NCBI GenBank assembly: GCA_964579325.1
Contig: CAZOHN010000015.1
Location: 1-34,264, forward strand
From: CAZOHN01 sp964579325
Lineage (GTDB): Bacteria; Pseudomonadota; Alphaproteobacteria; Rhodobacterales; Rhodobacteraceae
DNA: 34,264 nucleotides
Direction: 5' to 3'
Below the pieces are notes generated by a model, which was given only the letters and a program-made list of their open reading frames with translations, made no database searches and was not told the DNA's origin. Position 1 is the first letter of the stretch. Each line of letters opens with the position of its first letter. The position numbers and the translations under genes were made by a program. Shown piece after piece: positions 1 through 6,519 of the stretch.

Positions 1-42
1 ACGCCGCTCGGCCCAGGAGTCGGTTGCGCTCGCGCCTGTCAT
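1..42 (-). CDS. 5' end of an unidentified gene downstream of rsmB (partial)
   Basis: An ATG at 42 on the minus strand opens a frame (first residues MTGASATDSWAERR) that runs off the window edge after 14 codons. It lies 97 bp downstream of the rsmB stop on the same strand, so it may belong to the same operon. In Rhodobacterales a heparinase II/III-like gene and then purH often follow rsmB, and a short basic start would fit that, but 14 residues cannot establish identity. The purine-rich stretch before the ATG is a poor ribosome binding site because GAGG lies only one base away. A start further inside the real gene cannot be excluded. Confidence 0.3.
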   Translation of the reverse strand, partial: MTGASATDSWAERR

Positions 43-139
43 GCCTCGCCGCTCGCTTCCGGGATTCTCGGGTCGTCGTCCCGCTTCGGGTCAATGATAC
101 AGGCCGGGACAGCGGGTGTCATCCTTGGCCGACGGCGCG

Positions 140-1429
140 TCAAACGGCCTTGCGAAGATGCGCGATGTAGAACCCGTCCATCCCACCCGCATCCGGCCAG
201 TAGTCGGGTCGCAGCCGCAACCCGCCTTCCGGCGTCACCCATCCGGGGTCGAGCCCGGGCAGGCGGAGCGCGTCGGGGTCGGCCGCAAGGCCCGGATGGC
301 GGGAAAGCACCGCGCGCACCTGCGTCTCGCCCTCCTCGGGCAGCAGCGAGCAGGTGGCATAAACCATCCGCCCGCCAGCCGGGAGAAGTGCGACGGCACG
401 GTCGAGAAGCGCGGCTTGCAGCGCGACGAGACCCTTGAGGATCGACCCGTCGCGGATGTGCGGCAGCTCCGGATGCCGCCGGATCGTGCCGGTGGCCGAA
501 CAGGGTGCGTCGAGGAGGATCGCGTCTGGAGGGGCCTCGGGCTCCCACGTCAATGCGTCGGCAGTGACAAGGCTGGCGGACAGACCACAACGCGCGAGAT
601 TGTCGGCGACGCGGGACAGGCGTGGCCCGGAGACATCCACCGCCGTCACCAGCGCCCCGGTGGCGGCCATCTGCAGCGTCTTGCCGCCCGGTGCCGCGCA
701 GAGATCGGCCACCCGCTCGCCCGTCCGGGGTGCAAGGATGCGGGCCGGAAGCGCCGCCGCGGCATCCTGCACCCACCAGTCCCCTTCGGCGTACCCCGCC
801 AGCGCCGAGACCTGCCCCGCCTCGGCGAGCCGCACCGACCCTGTAGGCGTGACCTGCCCGCCCAGCCGGGCGGCCAGCGTCGGCCCGTCTCCATCCCGGG
901 CGGTGAGGTCGAGCGGCGCACCGGCGAGGTGGGCGCGCTCGATCGCTGCCGTCGTCTGCGCGCCATAGGCCGAAAGGACCCGCCCACGCAGCCACCCTGG
1001 CAGGCGCGGCGGCGGCAGGGCGGCCCAGCCGGGCGCCTCGGCGACCTTGCGCAGCACGGCATTGACCAGCCCCGCCGCGTGCGCGGTCCGGCGCGACGCC
1101 CCCATGGCGGCAACCGCAGCGTTGACCGGGCCATGCGCCTCGGCACCGATCTCGTGGATCTCGACCGTTGCAAGGCGCAACGCGTTGCGCACGGCCAGAG
1201 GCGGTGTCTTGCGCAAATGCGGCCCGAGCAGCGCGTCGGCGCGGGCCAGGTGGCGCAGTGTGAGCGTGGCAAGACGGCGCGCACGGGCCCGGTCGGGCGG
1301 GGTGGCGAGAAGAGACAGTGGCGGCACCTCATCGGCGAGGTCGGAAAGCGCCCGCCCTTGGCCCAGCACGGCATCGAGGAGCGCCACCGCCGCGGTTCTC
1401 GGGTCCAGTCGCGGATCTGATGCGGCCAT
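140..1429 (-). CDS. rsmB: 16S rRNA (cytosine-967-C5) methyltransferase RsmB
   Basis: The protein has 429 aa and should transfer a methyl group from SAM to C5 of cytosine 967 of 16S rRNA in the cytoplasm. Residues about 10-135 form the NusB-like RNA-binding domain. The Rossmann methyltransferase follows, with the SAM motif ADLCAAPGGK at 241-250. The two catalytic cysteines of the RsmB/Nop2 family are visible as DAPCS (Cys310) and ATCSL (Cys360). I chose the ATG at 1429 because GGGAGGAC stands just upstream and the family's N-terminus starts here; the frame stays open to 1543, but that extension has no family-like sequence. The gene is divergent from the SDHAF4-like gene, with 76 bp between the starts. 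Confidence 0.95.
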   Translation of the reverse strand: MAASDPRLDPRTAAVALLDAVLGQGRALSDLADEVPPLSLLATPPDRARARRLATLTLRHLARADALLGPHLRKTPPLAVRNALRLATVEIHEIGAEAHGPVNAAVAAMGASRRTAHAAGLVNAVLRKVAEAPGWAALPPPRLPGWLRGRVLSAYGAQTTAAIERAHLAGAPLDLTARDGDGPTLAARLGGQVTPTGSVRLAEAGQVSALAGYAEGDWWVQDAAAALPARILAPRTGERVADLCAAPGGKTLQMAATGALVTAVDVSGPRLSRVADNLARCGLSASLVTADALTWEPEAPPDAILLDAPCSATGTIRRHPELPHIRDGSILKGLVALQAALLDRAVALLPAGGRMVYATCSLLPEEGETQVRAVLSRHPGLAADPDALRLPGLDPGWVTPEGGLRLRPDYWPDAGGMDGFYIAHLRKAV

Positions 1430-1505
1430 GCGTCCTCCCGGGCCGGGTTGCCCGGCCGCGGGCGGGGGGTATATCAGCAGGCGAGACCCCGCAAGGACCG
1501 AGGCC

Positions 1506-1697
1506 ATGACCGACGACCCACAGCAGACCCGCGACGACGCCATCCCGCCGGCAGCGCGCCGCGCGCTGGCGGAAGCGGACGCGCGGCGCAGGGCGGCAAA
1601 AGGCCCCGACCTGCCGCCGGAACTCGGGGGGCGCGACGGACCCGAACCCGTGCGCTATGGCGACTGGGAGAAGAAGGGTCTGGCGATCGACTTCTGA
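1506..1697 (+). CDS. DUF1674 / SDHAF4-like succinate dehydrogenase assembly factor
   Basis: This 63-aa protein ends in the hallmark of DUF1674: LPPELGGRDGPEPVRYGDWE at 36-55, followed by a basic/hydrophobic tail ending in DF. In eukaryotes the family (SDHAF4, yeast Sdh8) binds FAD-loaded succinate dehydrogenase flavoprotein and promotes assembly of complex II. The bacterial protein is presumed to do the same, but that is inference. The N-terminal half is charged and probably disordered. The start ATG at 1506 is preceded by GAGG. The gene stands alone between divergent rsmB and the convergent small secreted protein gene, whose stop is 3 bp away, and is not linked to sdh genes here. Confidence 0.85.
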   Translation: MTDDPQQTRDDAIPPAARRALAEADARRRAAKGPDLPPELGGRDGPEPVRYGDWEKKGLAIDF

Positions 1698-1700
1698 CGC

Positions 1701-2060
1701 CTATTCGAGTCGAAGGTCGGCATGGTCGCCACGGCCCTCATCGGCAATGAAGCGCAGCCGGTCTCCACGCAACTGCACCACCTGGCAGTTCGGGCCAAGG
1801 GACTGGTTGCCATAACTGAGGTCCCGGCAGAAATAGCCGTTCGACCAGCGCCAGTCGCCCGTCACCTTGCGCCCGAAGGCAGATCCCTCGATCCGTCCGT
1901 CCTCGGACACCTTCAGGCGGATCCCCAACCGGGTCAGCTCCCGGTCGGCCACGAGCCGCACGAAGGACGAGCGGTCGTCGATCACCTGCGCGCCTTCCGC
2001 TGTCGCGGGCTTAGGCGCTGTAACAAGGGCGGCGGCGATGACAAGCGCGTAACGTAACAT
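1701..2060 (-). CDS. Small secreted protein found next to dapB, function unknown
   Basis: The protein has 119 aa. A signal peptide is evident at residues 1-21 (hydrophobic ALVIAAALV, then a small-residue ATA cleavage region), so it should be periplasmic. The mature part contains a compact beta-rich pattern with GSAFGRKVTGDWRWSNGYFC, two cysteines (in GYFCRD and GPNCQV) that could form a disulfide, and a C-terminal beta strand. Similar short proteins in Rhodobacterales are sometimes labelled dihydrodipicolinate reductase, I believe because of their position. Nothing here resembles DapB: there is no Rossmann motif and no HHxxK. The gene lies 61 bp downstream of dapB on the same strand and may be co-transcribed. 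I cannot assign a function. Confidence 0.8.
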   Translation of the reverse strand: MLRYALVIAAALVTAPKPATAEGAQVIDDRSSFVRLVADRELTRLGIRLKVSEDGRIEGSAFGRKVTGDWRWSNGYFCRDLSYGNQSLGPNCQVVQLRGDRLRFIADEGRGDHADLRLE

Positions 2061-2121
2061 CAGGCGAGACCTCCGGGGGATGCACAGGTGCTCTTACGCG
2101 GTGAACCCTGAATCGGATGTG

Positions 2122-2931
2122 TCAGAGGCCGAGGACGTCGATCATATCGTAGTGACCCGGCTTGCGGTCGATCGCCCAGAGCGCCGCGCGCAGGGCACCG
2201 CGTGCAAAGATCGTGCGGTCGGTGGCGACGTGACGGAGGATCACGCGCTCCCCGGCGGCCGCGAAGATCAGGTCGTGCTCTCCCACGATGTCTCCGCCGC
2301 GAATCGCTGAAAAGCCTATGTGGCCGGGCACCCGGGCGCCGGTAATGCCATCGCGGCCGCGGTCGGAGACATCGCCAAGGTCGATCCCCCGGCCCCTAGC
2401 GGCCGCCTGGCCAAGCATCAGGGCCGTGCCGGAGGGCGCATCCACCTTCATCCGGTGATGCGCCTCCACAACCTCGATGTCCCAGTCGTCGTCCAGCGCC
2501 GCCGCGACCTTTTCGGCGAGGCGCACGAGAAGATTCACGCCAAGGCTCATGTTGCCGGCCCGGACGATGGGCGCATGGCGCGCCGCGGCGTCGATCCGCG
2601 CGATGTGTTGGGCCTCTAGCCCTGTCGTGCCGATCACATGGGCGATGCGCGCCTGCGCCGCGAGCCCGGCGAACCCCACCGTGGCGTCCGGACTCGTGAA
2701 GTCGATGATCGCGCGGGCGTCGATCACCGCAGGCAGCGCATCGTCCGTCACGGTCACGCCCAGCGCCGCCCCGCCCATCGCCTCGCCCACGTCACGACCG
2801 ATCCAGGCGTGGCCCGGGCGTTCGATGCAGGCATGGAGCCGCGCCTTGCCGCTTTCGGTCACGGTGCGGATCAGCATCCGGCCCATGCGGCCGGAACAGC
2901 CGGTGATGACGATGCCGGGCAGGTCGGTCAT
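2122..2931 (-). CDS. dapB: 4-hydroxy-tetrahydrodipicolinate reductase DapB
   Basis: The 269-aa protein has the usual length for DapB. It reduces 4-hydroxy-tetrahydrodipicolinate with NAD(P)H on the diaminopimelate/lysine route, feeding peptidoglycan. The nucleotide-binding loop is GCSGRMG (11-17). FTSP (78-81), GTTG (101-104) and GNMSLGVN (126-133) line the cofactor and active site. The catalytic and substrate-binding block is EAHHRMKVDAPSGTA, with His158/His159 and Lys162. The gene is divergent from rbfA, with 100 bp between them that contain two copies of GAGGGGC (near 2979 and 3001) of unknown meaning. Confidence 0.96.
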   Translation of the reverse strand: MTDLPGIVITGCSGRMGRMLIRTVTESGKARLHACIERPGHAWIGRDVGEAMGGAALGVTVTDDALPAVIDARAIIDFTSPDATVGFAGLAAQARIAHVIGTTGLEAQHIARIDAAARHAPIVRAGNMSLGVNLLVRLAEKVAAALDDDWDIEVVEAHHRMKVDAPSGTALMLGQAAARGRGIDLGDVSDRGRDGITGARVPGHIGFSAIRGGDIVGEHDLIFAAAGERVILRHVATDRTIFARGALRAALWAIDRKPGHYDMIDVLGL

Positions 2932-3031
2932 GGCGCGGTCCCCTCGCTTCGGTCTGCGCTTCTAGCGCGGCGACACCGAGGGGCAAAGCCCCCTGCTTGC
3001 GAGGGGCCGCACGTCGGCCTATGTGGGGGCC

Positions 3032-3448
3032 ATGGCGACCTCCCGCTTCTCCCAGGGCCCCGGCCCCTCGCAGCGCCAGCTTCGTGTCGGCGAGTTGATC
3101 CGTCGCACCCTGTCGGAGGTCCTCCAGCGCGCCGAGGTCCATGACCCCGAGCTGAACGCCCTGTCCATCACCGTCTCGGAGGTGCGCGCCTCGCCCGACC
3201 TCAAGGTCGCCACCGCCTTTGTCCTGCCGCTGGGCGGCCAGGGGCGCGAGCTGGCCCTGACGGCTCTGCGGCGCAACAAGGCCGAGCTGCGCCACCACAT
3301 CGCCAAGGCGATGACCCTGAAATACGCCCCCGACCTCAAGTTCGTGATCGACGAGAGCTTCGACCGGATGGATGCCGCCCGGCGCATGTTCACCGACGAA
3401 CGCGTGCGGCGCGACCTCGACGCAGATGACCCTGATCGCGAGGATTGA
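3032..3448 (+). CDS. rbfA: 30S ribosome-binding factor RbfA
   Basis: RbfA (138 aa) is a KH-fold protein that binds the 30S subunit and helps late 16S rRNA maturation. The N-terminus contains QLRVGELIRRTLSEVL, followed by the conserved DPELNALSITVSEVRASPDL and the strand AFVLPLGG. The late HHIAKAMTLKYAPDLKFVID is typical of the family. A GTG at 3023 is also in frame, but the ATG at 3032 has the run of G at 3024-3029 as ribosome binding site and gives the usual N-terminus. The 3' end overlaps the next gene by 23 bp, which suggests translational coupling. Confidence 0.95.
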   Translation: MATSRFSQGPGPSQRQLRVGELIRRTLSEVLQRAEVHDPELNALSITVSEVRASPDLKVATAFVLPLGGQGRELALTALRRNKAELRHHIAKAMTLKYAPDLKFVIDESFDRMDAARRMFTDERVRRDLDADDPDRED

Positions 3449-4181
3449 GGCGCTGGCGCTCGCGCTCGCGCTGGCCCTTCCCGCGGCGGCCCGTGCCGAT
3501 GAGCCTTGCCAGCGTGTCGACCACGAGGGCCGGGGCTACGTTGTCTGCGAAGCCGGTCCGGGCGACGACCTGCGGCTTTTCCTGAACGGGCAGGACGGAA
3601 CGCCGCTGGGCACCTTCGAGCAGGTCGGCCGGGTCCTGCGCCCCGAAGGCCGGCAGCTTGCGTTCGCGATGAACGCCGGCATGTATCACCCCGACCGCGC
3701 GCCGGTCGGCCTTTATGTCGAGGACGGCCGCGAGGCCGCAGGCATCGTCACCGCCGCCGGGCCGGGCAACTTCGGGATGCGGCCCAACGGGGTGTTCTGC
3801 GTCCGCGCGGATGGCGGCTTTGCGGTGGTCGAGAGCCGCGCCTTCGCCCGTCGCCCACCGGCCTGCCGCTTTGCTACCCAGTCGGGGCCGATGCTGGTGA
3901 TCGGCGGCGACCTGCACCCGCGCTTCCTGCCCGACTCCAGTTCGCGCTACGTCCGCAACGGCGTCGGCGTGACCCCGGATGGTGGCCGCGCCCTCTTCGC
4001 GATCTCGGACCGTCCGGTAACCTTCCATGAATTCGCGCGCCTCTTCCGCGACGTCCTCGGCGCACCCGACGCGCTCTATTTCGATGGCCGGATCTCGCGC
4101 CTCTACGCGCCCGGGCTTGGCCGGAACGACCTCGGCTTTCCGATGGGTCCGATGGTCGGGCTTGTGGTGCCCGCTGGTTGA
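3426..4181 (+). CDS. Phosphodiester glycosidase family protein (NAGPA domain, DUF2233), periplasmic
   Basis: The 251-aa protein begins with a clear signal peptide (repeated AL, cleavage near ARA-DE at about residue 24). The rest fits the NAGPA/DUF2233 fold, whose eukaryotic member removes GlcNAc from a phosphodiester. Visible family motifs are FAMNAGMYHPDRAPVGL, NFGMRPNGVFC, QSGPMLV, YVRNGVGVTPDG and LYFDGRISRLY, which carry the conserved Asn, Gly and Asp. The bacterial substrate is unknown; cell-envelope phosphodiester sugars are plausible. The ATG at 3426 lies inside the end of rbfA. The gene separates rbfA from truB, which are often directly adjacent in bacteria, so its expression is probably tied to translation genes without a functional link. 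Confidence 0.85.
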   Translation: MTLIARIEALALALALALPAAARADEPCQRVDHEGRGYVVCEAGPGDDLRLFLNGQDGTPLGTFEQVGRVLRPEGRQLAFAMNAGMYHPDRAPVGLYVEDGREAAGIVTAAGPGNFGMRPNGVFCVRADGGFAVVESRAFARRPPACRFATQSGPMLVIGGDLHPRFLPDSSSRYVRNGVGVTPDGGRALFAISDRPVTFHEFARLFRDVLGAPDALYFDGRISRLYAPGLGRNDLGFPMGPMVGLVVPAG

Positions 4182-4241
4182 GGGCCGGTTGACGGCCCTG
4201 ACGGGCCGGGGTAGCAGGCCGGCTTTCGCACGGAGGCGACG

Positions 4242-5153
4242 ATGGGCAGGGGCCGCAAGGGGCGCGACGTTTCGGGCTGGCTCGTCATCGACAAGCCCGC
4301 CGGGATCACCTCCACCTCCGTCGTCAACAAGGTCCGCTGGGCGCTGGGCGCGAAGAAGGCAGGCCATGCCGGCACGCTCGACCCCGACGCGACCGGCGTG
4401 CTCGCCGTGGCGCTGGGCGAGGCGACCAAGACCATTCCCTTCGTGCAGGATGCCCTGAAGTGCTATCGCTTCACGGTCCGCTGGGGCACCCGAACATCGA
4501 CCGACGATGCCTCGGGAGAGGTTGTCGCGACCTCCGCGCTCCGCCCCGACCGGGCGGCGATCGAGGCCGCGCTGCCCGACTTCCGGGGCGAGATCCTGCA
4601 GGTGCCGCCGAAGGTCTCGGCCGTGAAGGTCGAGGGCGCGCGGGCCTACGACCTTGCGCGCGAGGGCGAGGAGTTCGACCTCGCCGCGCGGCCGCTCTGG
4701 GTCGAAAGCCTCGATCTGCTCGACTGCCCCGACGCCGACACCGCCATGTTCGAGATGGTCTGCGGCAAGGGCGGCTACGTCCGCTCGATCGCGCGTGACC
4801 TCGGCGACCGGCTTGGCTGCGAGGGCCATGTCCTGTCGCTGCGGCGGATCTGGTCCGGCCCGTTCGAGGCCGAGGCGGGCGTCGGCCTCGATACCGTGGA
4901 GCGGCTGGCCCAGTCCCCGGACCTCGACGCAATGCTGCTGCCGCTGGAAATCGGGCTCGCCGACCTGCCGGAGGTGCGCGCGACTGCCGAAGGTGCTGCG
5001 CGGCTCCGCAATGGCAATCCCGGCCAGGTGATCGGCAGCGGCATCGAGTATGGTGAGGAAGTCTGGGTCGGCTTCGACGGGCGCGCCGTTGCAGTAGGGC
5101 GCTACCTCGGCGGCGAAGTGCACCCCTCGCGTGTCTTCAACCCGCCGGGCTGA
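4242..5153 (+). CDS. truB: tRNA pseudouridine-55 synthase TruB
   Basis: TruB (303 aa) isomerises U55 in the T loop of tRNAs. The N-terminal motif SGWLVIDKPAGITS carries the KPxG element at 18-21, and the catalytic aspartate is Asp47 in GHAGTLDPDATGVL. The Tyr-containing VKVEGARAYDLAREGE and RSIARDLG are also typical. The C-terminal extension (about 240-303) resembles a PUA-like domain. GGAGGCGACG before the ATG at 4242 is a strong ribosome binding site. truB is the last gene of the rbfA unit here: rpsO, often its downstream neighbour, is absent and a convergent gene follows. Confidence 0.96.
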   Translation: MGRGRKGRDVSGWLVIDKPAGITSTSVVNKVRWALGAKKAGHAGTLDPDATGVLAVALGEATKTIPFVQDALKCYRFTVRWGTRTSTDDASGEVVATSALRPDRAAIEAALPDFRGEILQVPPKVSAVKVEGARAYDLAREGEEFDLAARPLWVESLDLLDCPDADTAMFEMVCGKGGYVRSIARDLGDRLGCEGHVLSLRRIWSGPFEAEAGVGLDTVERLAQSPDLDAMLLPLEIGLADLPEVRATAEGAARLRNGNPGQVIGSGIEYGEEVWVGFDGRAVAVGRYLGGEVHPSRVFNPPG

Positions 5154-5227
5154 GGTCGCGACTGCCGGGCAGAGGACCGCCTTAACACTCTGTTCAGCAA
5201 CCGAAAATCAACGGGATGCGGGAAATT

Positions 5228-5245
5228 TGTTTCGCGCGCGAAACA
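5228..5245. repeat. Perfect 18-bp palindrome, candidate bidirectional terminator or operator
   Basis: TGTTTCGCGCGCGAAACA is exactly self-complementary. Wider imperfect arms, GCGGG on the left (5218-5222) and CCCGC on the right (5252-5256), with AAAT/ATTT between, extend it to a hairpin of about 39 bases. It lies between the converging ends of truB and the NDUFA9-like gene. That location favours a shared terminator, although there is no long T tract on either side. Confidence 0.5.
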
Positions 5246-5294
5246 TTTCTGCCCGCTTCCGGCTGCGTTCGTACGGCGCCGTTGCGGTGCAGGC

Positions 5295-6278
5295 TCAGGT
5301 CCGGAGCTTCTTGGCGCTTTCCTTGATCGCGTCGAACTGGCCCGTGGGCCGGAAGCGCCAGAGATAGTCGGGTAGCACCGCCTCCAGCGCCACGGGTTCG
5401 ATCCCGAGGTCCTTCAGTCCCATCAGCGCCGGGTTCGCCACGTTGTCCTGGCGCAGGCTGCGGACCTGATCACGGGTCAGGAGCCCGTTGGTGAACAAGC
5501 CGATGGTGATCGCCTGCAGGCCGTCAAACACCGTCGCCATGACCGTGGCCGCCCAGAACGGGACATTGAGGATGAGCCTACGGCGGCGGATGATGCCCAA
5601 CATCGTCTGCATCAGGTCGCGGAACGTCGCGACATCTGGCCCGCCAAGTTCATAGATGCCCGGCTTTGCGGTACCGAGCACACCCTTGACTGCCGCCTGC
5701 GCCACGTCGTCGACGTGGATCGGCTGGAACCGCGTGTTGGCACCGACCACGGGGAGCATCGGACCAAGCCGCGCCATGCCGGCGAAGCGGTTGAAGAACT
5801 GGTCTTCCTGGCCGAACACGATCGAGGGCCGAAGGATCACCGCGCGCGGCATGTGCTTCAGGACAGCTTCCTCGCCAGCCGCCTTGCTGCGGGCATATTC
5901 GCTGGAAGACTTCGGATCGGCCCCGATGGACGAGATCTGGACCATCCGGGCCACGCCTTCCTCGGCCGCGATCCGCGCAACACGCTCTGCGCCCTGGTGC
6001 TGGATGCGTTCAAAGCTGTTCTTTCCGCCCGCATCGAAGGTCCCGACACAATTGACGACAGCGTCCGCCCCCTTCATCGCGGCGCGGACGCTGGCGTCGT
6101 CGCGGATGTTGCACAGCACCGGCTCGACCTGGCCCACCGCGCCATAGGGCTTGACGAACAGGGCCTCGTTCGGACGGCGGACGGCAACGCGAACGCGCCA
6201 ACCCTCCTTCGCCATCCGGCGCGCGATGTAGCGACCGACGAAACCCGAGCCGCCGTAGATCGTCACGAGCTGCGACAT
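5295..6278 (-). CDS. NAD(P)-binding protein of the complex I NDUFA9 subunit family
   Basis: The 327-aa protein is an atypical short-chain dehydrogenase. The dinucleotide-binding motif is GGSGFVGRYIA near residues 9-19, and the Tyr-x-x-x-Lys pair is visible as Tyr128/Lys132 in SSEYARSKAAGE after the strand RMVQISSIGA. LRPSIVFGQEDQFFNRFA and TRFQPIHVDDVAQA are typical of the NDUFA9-like branch, an accessory subunit of mitochondrial and some alphaproteobacterial complex I. Its exact role in bacteria is not settled from sequence. The ATG at 6278 is preceded by AAGGGAAGGG; longer in-frame extensions run over the tRNA region and are not credible. It stands alone, without nuo genes. Confidence 0.85.
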   Translation of the reverse strand: MSQLVTIYGGSGFVGRYIARRMAKEGWRVRVAVRRPNEALFVKPYGAVGQVEPVLCNIRDDASVRAAMKGADAVVNCVGTFDAGGKNSFERIQHQGAERVARIAAEEGVARMVQISSIGADPKSSSEYARSKAAGEEAVLKHMPRAVILRPSIVFGQEDQFFNRFAGMARLGPMLPVVGANTRFQPIHVDDVAQAAVKGVLGTAKPGIYELGGPDVATFRDLMQTMLGIIRRRRLILNVPFWAATVMATVFDGLQAITIGLFTNGLLTRDQVRSLRQDNVANPALMGLKDLGIEPVALEAVLPDYLWRFRPTGQFDAIKESAKKLRT

Positions 6279-6365
6279 GCGAGTGCCCTTCCCTTGGTTC
6301 GGAGCTTCAATAGCCCCCCCGCCGCGTTGCGGCAAGGCACGAGGCGCGGCCACCCCCGCGACCCG

Positions 6366-6394
6366 TTGACAGTGCGGATTGCCAGGGGTAATCG
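6366..6394 (+). promoter_or_regulatory. Sigma-70-type promoter of tRNA-Leu
   Basis: A perfect -35 box TTGACA (6366-6371) is followed after 17 bp by TAATCG (6389-6394) as -10 box. This would start transcription near 6401, about 11 bp before the tRNA. The -10 box is a weak match, which is common in alphaproteobacteria. No other gene on this strand needs it. Confidence 0.55.
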
Positions 6395-6411
6395 AGCGGC
6401 CTGCACCCTGT

Positions 6412-6496
6412 GCCCAGGTGGCGGAATTGGTAGACGCGCACGGTTCAGGTCCGTGTGCCGCAAGGCGTGGAGGTTCGAGTCCTCTCCTGGGCACCA
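6412..6496 (+). tRNA. tRNA-Leu, anticodon CAG
   Basis: This is an 85-base class II tRNA. The acceptor stem GCCCAGG (6412-6418) pairs with CCTGGGC (6486-6492), followed by discriminator A and an encoded CCA (6494-6496). The anticodon stem CACGG/CCGTG encloses the loop TTCAGGT with anticodon CAG at 6446-6448, so it reads CTG, a frequent leucine codon in GC-rich genomes. A long variable arm (GCCGCAAGGCGT region) identifies the leucine type, and GGTTCGAGTCC forms the T arm. Confidence 0.97.
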
Positions 6497-6497
6497 C

Positions 6498-6518
6498 CAA
6501 ACCTCCCGTCCCGGTTTG
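6498..6518. terminator. Short hairpin between tRNA-Leu and the converging ABC gene
   Basis: CAAACC (6498-6503) pairs with GGTTTG (6513-6518) around a 9-base loop. It sits directly after the tRNA CCA and before the stop codon of the converging gene, so it could end transcripts from either side. No T tract follows, so the call is weak. Confidence 0.3.
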
Positions 6519-6519
6519 A

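Noticed and set aside
2941..3031. Repeated GAGGGGC and CCCCTCG blocks between dapB and rbfA
   Set aside because: Short GC-rich repeats are expected at this composition, and there is no regular spacing or symmetry to suggest an operator.
3390..5123. A 577-codon open frame on the minus strand opposite the NAGPA-domain gene and truB
   Set aside because: truB and the NAGPA protein are unmistakable on the plus strand with good ribosome binding sites; the antisense frame has no recognisable domain.
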